A program made the translations under genes and the position numbers. From the NCBI GenBank assembly GCA_033762815.1, contig JANRLF010000010.1, positions 82,862 through 146,861 of the forward strand: a stretch of 64,000 nt of DNA. The letters run 5' to 3'. This document shows, one piece after another, positions 60,360 to 64,000 of the stretch; the stretch's first letter is position 1; the number at the start of each line of letters is the position of its first letter. The notes under the pieces were generated by a model that was given only the letters and a program-made list of their open reading frames with translations, was not told where the DNA came from and searched no databases. The DNA is from JANRLF01 sp033762815 (lineage in GTDB: Bacteria > Bacteroidota > Bacteroidia > Chitinophagales > CAIOSU01).

Positions 60360-61175
60360 ATGGACAAAATTAAGGATTTAATAGAAAAATGTTGGGACGA
60401 CCGTGGCCTGCTGAATGACAAGGACGTGCAAAACGCAATAAGGGAAACCATTGCACTGCTTGACCAAGGCAGGGTGCGGGTAGCCGAACCAATGGATAAC
60501 GGCTGGAAGGTGAATGATTGGGTGAAGAAGGCGGTAATTTTGTTTTTCCCAATACAACAGATGGAAACGCTAGAAGTAGGCATGTTCGAATACCACGACA
60601 AAATACCTTTAAAGCGCCACTATGCCCAGCAGAACGTACGGGTGGTACCCAATGCAGTGGCGCGCTACGGTGCGTTTTTGGAGGCTGGCGTTATCATGAT
60701 GCCTTCCTATGTCAACATCGGTGCCTATGTAGGGGGGGGTACCATGGTAGATACTTGGGCCACGGTGGGTTCTTGCGCACAAATAGGGAAAAACGTACAT
60801 TTAAGTGGTGGCGTGGGTATTGGCGGTGTACTGGAACCCGTACAAGCATCCCCAGTGATTATTGAGGACAATTGCTTTATTGGGTCGCGCTGTATTGTAG
60901 TGGAAGGTGTAAGGGTGAGGAAGGAGGCAGTATTGGGTGCTAATGTAGTGCTTACCGCTTCCACCAAAATAATAGACGTTACGGGTAGCGAACCGATTGA
61001 ATATAAAGGAGAGGTTCCAGAACGGTCAGTCGTCATACCTGGCAGCTATGGGAAGGATTTTCCAGCAGGCAACTACCAGGTTCCTTGTGCGCTGATAATA
61101 GGCAAGCGAAAAGAGTCAACAGATAAAAAAACATCGCTGAACGATGCCCTTAGAGAGCATGCGGTCAGTGCCTAA
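60360..61175 (+). CDS. dapD: 2,3,4,5-tetrahydropyridine-2,6-dicarboxylate N-succinyltransferase
   Basis: 271 residues, standard length. The N-terminal helical domain (LIEKCWDDRGLL) precedes a left-handed beta-helix of hexapeptide repeats: PSYVNIGAYVGGGTMVDTWA, VGSCAQIGKNVHLSGGVG, GVLEPVQASPVIIEDNCFIG. The C-terminal PCALIIGKRKESTDKKT is typical. It adds a succinyl group in the lysine/diaminopimelate pathway. First of four closely spaced plus-strand genes. Confidence 0.97.
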   Translation: MDKIKDLIEKCWDDRGLLNDKDVQNAIRETIALLDQGRVRVAEPMDNGWKVNDWVKKAVILFFPIQQMETLEVGMFEYHDKIPLKRHYAQQNVRVVPNAVARYGAFLEAGVIMMPSYVNIGAYVGGGTMVDTWATVGSCAQIGKNVHLSGGVGIGGVLEPVQASPVIIEDNCFIGSRCIVVEGVRVRKEAVLGANVVLTASTKIIDVTGSEPIEYKGEVPERSVVIPGSYGKDFPAGNYQVPCALIIGKRKESTDKKTSLNDALREHAVSA

Positions 61176-61195
61176 GTCACCGAAAAATAATCATC

Positions 61196-61561
61196 ATGCA
61201 AACCTTGACCATTGCCGAAGCCGTAAGGAACAACAGAAAGGGATTTTACCTGTACAACCGTATTATTTTGCCATTCAAGGGCCAGGTATTGAAGCTGATC
61301 ATTCATGATGACATACATATAGATTTTGCCTATGATGAGGATATTGAAGTGAGCCAAGACCCACAAAATACCAGCATATACTTGCGCGGCATCCGCTTGG
61401 ATAAGTTTATCGATAGTTATAAGACCATAAAGCTAGTATGTGCCGAGTGGGATGCCGACCTTACCGATGCCAGCAACCATATCAAGCTGATATGTAAAAT
61501 ACAAGACCAACACTGCGTAATGATTTCAAAGCCGGACGAGAATACCTTATTTATAGAATAG
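61196..61561 (+). CDS. Hypothetical protein between dapD and cca
   Basis: 121 residues, no signal peptide or membrane segment. It begins MQTLTIAEAVRNNRKGFYLY and looks like a compact alpha/beta protein with several acidic stretches (IIHDDIHIDFAYDEDIE). I do not recognise the family. The ATG is 21 bases after the dapD stop, and its TAG shares one base with the GTG start of cca, so it belongs to the dapD-cca operon. Confidence 0.75.
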   Translation: MQTLTIAEAVRNNRKGFYLYNRIILPFKGQVLKLIIHDDIHIDFAYDEDIEVSQDPQNTSIYLRGIRLDKFIDSYKTIKLVCAEWDADLTDASNHIKLICKIQDQHCVMISKPDENTLFIE

Positions 61562-63015
61562 TGCCTCCATTGAAACTGAACATATTGCCGCCAGAAGCGA
61601 GCATACTGGAAAAAGTAGCGGCCACCGCTGCTGAAACTGGCACGGAAACTTATGCGGTGGGCGGCTATGTACGCGATAAGATTTTGGGGCGCCCTACCAA
61701 GGACATTGACATTGTATGCGTGGGCAACGGTATTGAATTTGCCAAAGCGGTTGCCCACAAGTTTAAGCCAGTGCCTAAGGTGGCCTTCTTCAAAAATTTC
61801 GGTACGGCCATGTTCAAGATAAAGGACATGGAAGTGGAATTTGTAGGTGCCCGAAAAGAATCATATACCCGTGATAGCAGGAAGCCTTATGTGGAAGATG
61901 GCTCAATAGAGGACGACCAGAACCGCCGCGACCTAACTATCAACGCCCTGGCTTACAGCCTTAACCCACAAAACTATGGGGAGATAGTCGATCCTTTTGG
62001 AGGCTTGCAGCATCTGGAAGAAAAGCTTATCAAAACCCCGTTAGACCCAGATATTACTTTTTCCGACGACCCCTTGCGCATGATGAGGGCCATTCGTTTT
62101 GCGGTGCAATTGGGCTTTAGTATCCACCCTGAAACCCTGGCCTCCATTACTAAGAATGCCCATAGAATCGAAATCGTTTCGCAGGAAAGAATTACCGTTG
62201 AGCTGAACAAGATTATCGAAACGCCCATGCCCTCTATCGGCTTTAAGCATTTGTTTGATACCGGTTTGCTGAAACTGATTTTTCCTGAAATGGCCAAACT
62301 ACATGGCGTACAATGGAAGAACGGACAAGGACACAAAGACAATTTCTATCATACCCTACAAGTATTGGATAATCTCTGCCAGGCATCGGACAACCTCTGG
62401 ACCCGCTGGGGTGCCATACTGCACGACATAGGCAAGCCCAAGACCCAACGTTTTGAAGAAGGCCACGGATGGACCTTCCATGGCCATGAGGTTGTAGGCG
62501 CACGGATGGTGCCCGACATATTCAGGAAACTGAAACTACCCACAGGACCGGAAATGAAATTCGTGCAAAAACTGGTATTGTTGCACTTGCGGCCCATTGG
62601 GCTGAACAAAGACAACATTACCGATTCTGCCATCCGTAGATTGCTGTTCGAAGCAGGTGATGATATTGATGAACTGATGAAACTTTGCGAAGCCGATATC
62701 ACTACCAAAGATGGGGACAAGGTAAAGCGCTATCTGAAAAATTTCGGTATCGTAAGGGAAAAGCTAAAAGAGATAGAAGAAAAAGACCATATTCGTAATT
62801 GGCAGCCCCCCATAACGGGAGAAGAAATAATGTATTGCTTTGATTTGAAACCTTCCAAAGAGGTGGGCAGTATAAAAAACGCCATCAAGGACGCAATTCT
62901 TGATGGAGTGATTGCCAATAATGCGGTGGCGGCTTATAACTTTATGGTAGAAACGGCGCGCACTATGGGCTTGGAAGTAAAAAATCAATTGAATATCAAA
63001 AGCACTGAAGCATGA
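61561..63015 (+). CDS. cca: CCA tRNA nucleotidyltransferase with HD domain
   Basis: 484 residues. GTG start at 61561 overlapping the previous stop by one base; an ATG further in would remove the NTase motif. Nucleotidyltransferase core: YAVGGYVRDKILGRPTKDID with the metal-binding DID, and RRDLTINALAYSL. The tRNA-binding part follows (DPDITFSDDPLRMMRAIRFA). A C-terminal HD phosphohydrolase domain has LHDIGKPKT. It adds or repairs the CCA end of tRNAs; since the tRNA genes here do not encode CCA it is required. Overlaps the next gene by 4 bases. Confidence 0.96.
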   Translation: MPPLKLNILPPEASILEKVAATAAETGTETYAVGGYVRDKILGRPTKDIDIVCVGNGIEFAKAVAHKFKPVPKVAFFKNFGTAMFKIKDMEVEFVGARKESYTRDSRKPYVEDGSIEDDQNRRDLTINALAYSLNPQNYGEIVDPFGGLQHLEEKLIKTPLDPDITFSDDPLRMMRAIRFAVQLGFSIHPETLASITKNAHRIEIVSQERITVELNKIIETPMPSIGFKHLFDTGLLKLIFPEMAKLHGVQWKNGQGHKDNFYHTLQVLDNLCQASDNLWTRWGAILHDIGKPKTQRFEEGHGWTFHGHEVVGARMVPDIFRKLKLPTGPEMKFVQKLVLLHLRPIGLNKDNITDSAIRRLLFEAGDDIDELMKLCEADITTKDGDKVKRYLKNFGIVREKLKEIEEKDHIRNWQPPITGEEIMYCFDLKPSKEVGSIKNAIKDAILDGVIANNAVAAYNFMVETARTMGLEVKNQLNIKSTEA

Positions 63016-63500
63016 GCATATTACGATTGGGCGTTTATATTGACGAAGTAGAAGATGTATTTAGGGAAATAGAGGTGAAGGGAGAACAAAAGTTCATTGA
63101 CCTGCACGAAGCCATCAGCAAGTCATTTCAATTCAAGAAAAAAGCACAAGCTTCTTTCTTCGTAAGTAATAGCCGCTGGCAAAAGCTGAACGAAATTACC
63201 CTTGGGCACCCCAGCGTATTTGATAAAGCACTGAACGGGCTCGAGATTTCCATTGAAAGCATTTTACCCGGCACGGCAAAACACTTGGTTTATTTCAACG
63301 ATGAGTTTTCCGAATACTCCTTCTTGATTCAGATAGAAAATCCTAACGTTAAGGAAGATGGCAAAAAGACGTATCCTGCTGTAGTGGCCGCAAAGGGTAA
63401 GCTATCTCAAGGCTTTGGGGGCAATATCTTTACGGAAGACCTAGGATTGAACGAAGACGACCTATCCGCCGAATCCGGTTTCGGTGAAGAGGGAGAGTAA
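63012..63500 (+). CDS. pRiA4b ORF-3-like protein
   Basis: 162 residues. The core VFREIEVKGEQKFIDLHEAI and ASFFVSNSRWQ, with EYSFLIQIENPNVKEDGKKTYPAVVAAKGKL, matches the pRiA4b ORF-3-like (IS1096 passenger TnpR-like) family, whose members are small cytoplasmic proteins of unknown function; the transposon label is historical. ATGA overlap with cca indicates coupling. Its stop TAA coincides with the first bases of a tRNA-derived direct repeat, so the original C-terminus may have been changed by that insertion. Confidence 0.85.
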   Translation: MSILRLGVYIDEVEDVFREIEVKGEQKFIDLHEAISKSFQFKKKAQASFFVSNSRWQKLNEITLGHPSVFDKALNGLEISIESILPGTAKHLVYFNDEFSEYSFLIQIENPNVKEDGKKTYPAVVAAKGKLSQGFGGNIFTEDLGLNEDDLSAESGFGEEGE

Positions 63501-63600
63501 TCCCTTCGAGACGCTCTAGCCAGCTGAGCTAATCAGGTACTCAATGTAACGGCGGCTTTTCTTTGATTTTATCTCCAGCTCCCTTCTTACTGCCGAGGGG
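63499..63600. repeat. Direct repeat A: tRNA-Ala 5' fragment plus GIY-YIG 3' end
   Basis: About 102 bases repeated at 63835-63936 with about six differences, in the same orientation. Read on the minus strand it holds the end of a GIY-YIG frame (RRYIEYLISSAG, stop) overlapping TGATTAGCTCAGCTGGCTAG, the 5' part of a tRNA. Confidence 0.9.
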
Positions 63601-63766
63601 CGGTCTGCAAATGCCTCTTGGTACTTTAACTCCCATGGCTCCCCCCCTTGGTGGATTTGTTGCGACCGCTGTTGTGCTGGCCAAGGCGGAATTCCATGTC
63701 CGTACAACTTCCAACATAATAGCGGTCACGCGTGGCTGAATATAGAATGTAGCACCAATAGGCCAT
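63516..63766 (-). pseudogene. GIY-YIG nuclease gene with a one-base frameshift
   Basis: From ATG at 63766 the frame reads CYILYS...RYYVGSCT, then EFRLGQHNSG with the conserved Arg, and stops after NKSTKGG. Shifting frame inside a run of seven G (seven C at 63641-63647 on the plus strand) restores EPWELKYQEAFADRPSAV, RRELEIKSKKSRR with the active-site Glu, and a stop at 63516. With one more G it would be an intact ~83-residue protein. The last six residues are encoded by tRNA D-arm sequence. Broken, phase-variable or a sequencing indel are all possible. Confidence 0.75.
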
Positions 63767-63773
63767 AAAAGGA

Positions 63774-63797
63774 AAAAGCCGCCATAAGGCGGCTTTT
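63774..63797 (-). terminator. Hairpin between the tRNA remnant and the GIY-YIG gene
   Basis: Perfect stem AAAAGCCGCC / GGCGGCTTTT with a 4-base loop, directly before the GIY-YIG start on the minus strand; it should act as the tRNA terminator. The layout matches the tRNA-Glu terminator before the GIY-YIG gene at 30481. Confidence 0.8.
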
Positions 63798-63799
63798 AG

Positions 63800-63874
63800 T
63801 GGAGGATAACGGAGTCGAACCGATGACCTTCCCGAATGCCTTCGGGACGCTCTAGCCAGCTGAGCTAATCAGGT
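63800..63874 (-). pseudogene. Damaged tRNA-Ala (GGC)-like gene
   Basis: On the minus strand the D-arm TAGCTCAGCTGGCTAGAGC, an anticodon stem CCCGA/TCGGG, T-arm CGGTTCGACTCCG and acceptor 3' strand ATCCTCC plus A are present. The 5' acceptor strand reads ACCTGAT instead of the expected GGAGGAT, the anticodon loop has lost one base (AGGCAT, apparently U33), and the T-stem has a T:T mismatch. It cannot form a normal cloverleaf. Confidence 0.7.
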
Positions 63875-63936
63875 ACTCAAGGTAACGGCGGCTTTTCTTT
63901 GATTTTATCTCCAGTTCCCTTCTTACTGCCGAGGGG
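63835..63936. repeat. Direct repeat B: second tRNA 5' fragment plus GIY-YIG 3' end
   Basis: Copy of repeat A, 336 bases to its right. Differences include GTAACGG context (AAGG for AATG) and CAGTTCC for CAGCTCC. It ends at CGAGGGG, where the sequence becomes GC-rich. Confidence 0.9.
63852..63936 (-). pseudogene. C-terminal fragment of another GIY-YIG gene
   Basis: On the minus strand the frame reads PSAVRRELEIKSKKSRRY then LEYLISSAG and stops at 63852, nearly identical to the end of the frame at 63516. The upstream part is missing or replaced by unrelated GC-rich sequence. Confidence 0.7.
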
Positions 63937-64000
63937 CCGAGGGGAAGTGCGTCGTGGTCGTAAATATGGGTGGGCTCGCGGGGCGGGGGGGCTGGGTTGC
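63937..64000. other. GC-rich low-complexity end
   Basis: The last ~64 bases are G-rich (runs such as GGGGCGGGGGGG) and unlike the ~45% GC of the rest of the window. No gene is seen. It may be real or an assembly artefact at a contig edge. Confidence 0.6.

Noticed and set aside
63012..63500. Insertion sequence suggested by the IS1096/TnpR-like family name
   Set aside because: The name is historical; there is no transposase, inverted repeat or target duplication around this gene.

Overview
This window is chromosomal DNA from a member of the Bacteroidota, probably a gliding or soil/freshwater type such as Chitinophagales or a relative; the genus cannot be fixed from the sequence. The signs are type IX secretion cargo of both classes (CHU_C/type B at 1010-6454; type A C-terminal domains at 8828-15121, 47321-49180 and 49341-50171), PorP/SprF partners, TonB-dependent receptors with carboxypeptidase-like N-domains, a RecQ with a C-terminal HTH domain, and the Bacteroidota -7 promoter box TAnnTTTG in front of many genes, with few Shine-Dalgarno sites.

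Layout. 1-7.5 kb: a giant PKD-repeat surface protein sandwiched between two PorP/SprF genes. 7.5-8.7 kb: an RlmL-like rRNA methyltransferase. 8.8-15.1 kb: a 2097-residue surface protein with six ~87-residue modules. 15.2-25.7 kb: accD, class I aldolase, two di-haem cytochrome c peroxidases, a SAM hydroxide adenosyltransferase coupled to an ABM-fold protein, phoH, a catalase-peroxidase with a signal peptide, and two small conserved proteins. 25.9-30.3 kb: a gap-pgk-recQ operon. 30.3-31.6 kb: tRNA-Glu, a GIY-YIG gene, duplicated tRNA pieces and intergenic repeats. 31.6-38.3 kb: phosphodiesterase, rplS, trmD, a GT39/PAP2 pair, and an ArsR-regulated cluster of three rhodaneses plus OsmC. 38.4-47.1 kb: DUF72, then TonB receptor/ceramidase/PLP enzyme, and a second TonB receptor. 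47.3-54.7 kb: two secreted proteins, pyrR-pyrB, 2-oxoacid dehydrogenase E2, cinA. 54.8-64 kb: tRNA-Lys, DUF4920, a geranylgeranyl-reductase-like enzyme, a small membrane protein, a second repeat array, a RibD-like reductase, a peptidoglycan-binding protein, a MORN lipoprotein, dapD-hypothetical-cca-pRiA4b, and a second, damaged GIY-YIG/tRNA locus.

Most of the content is ordinary. The unusual signals are: (1) two loci, on opposite strands, with the same order of tRNA 3' end, terminator hairpin, small GIY-YIG nuclease gene, then a partial tRNA copy that overlaps the nuclease stop codon; (2) two intergenic arrays, 26 kb apart, each of exactly nine 11-bp units behind a similar ~60-bp leader; (3) paired ATAGCTAT-core palindromes at the ArsR/rhodanese operon; (4) repeats upstream of an exported KatG; (5) a neutral ceramidase without a signal peptide, linked to a TonB receptor and a D-serine-dehydratase-like enzyme. 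All family calls come from reading the translations; no database search was possible.
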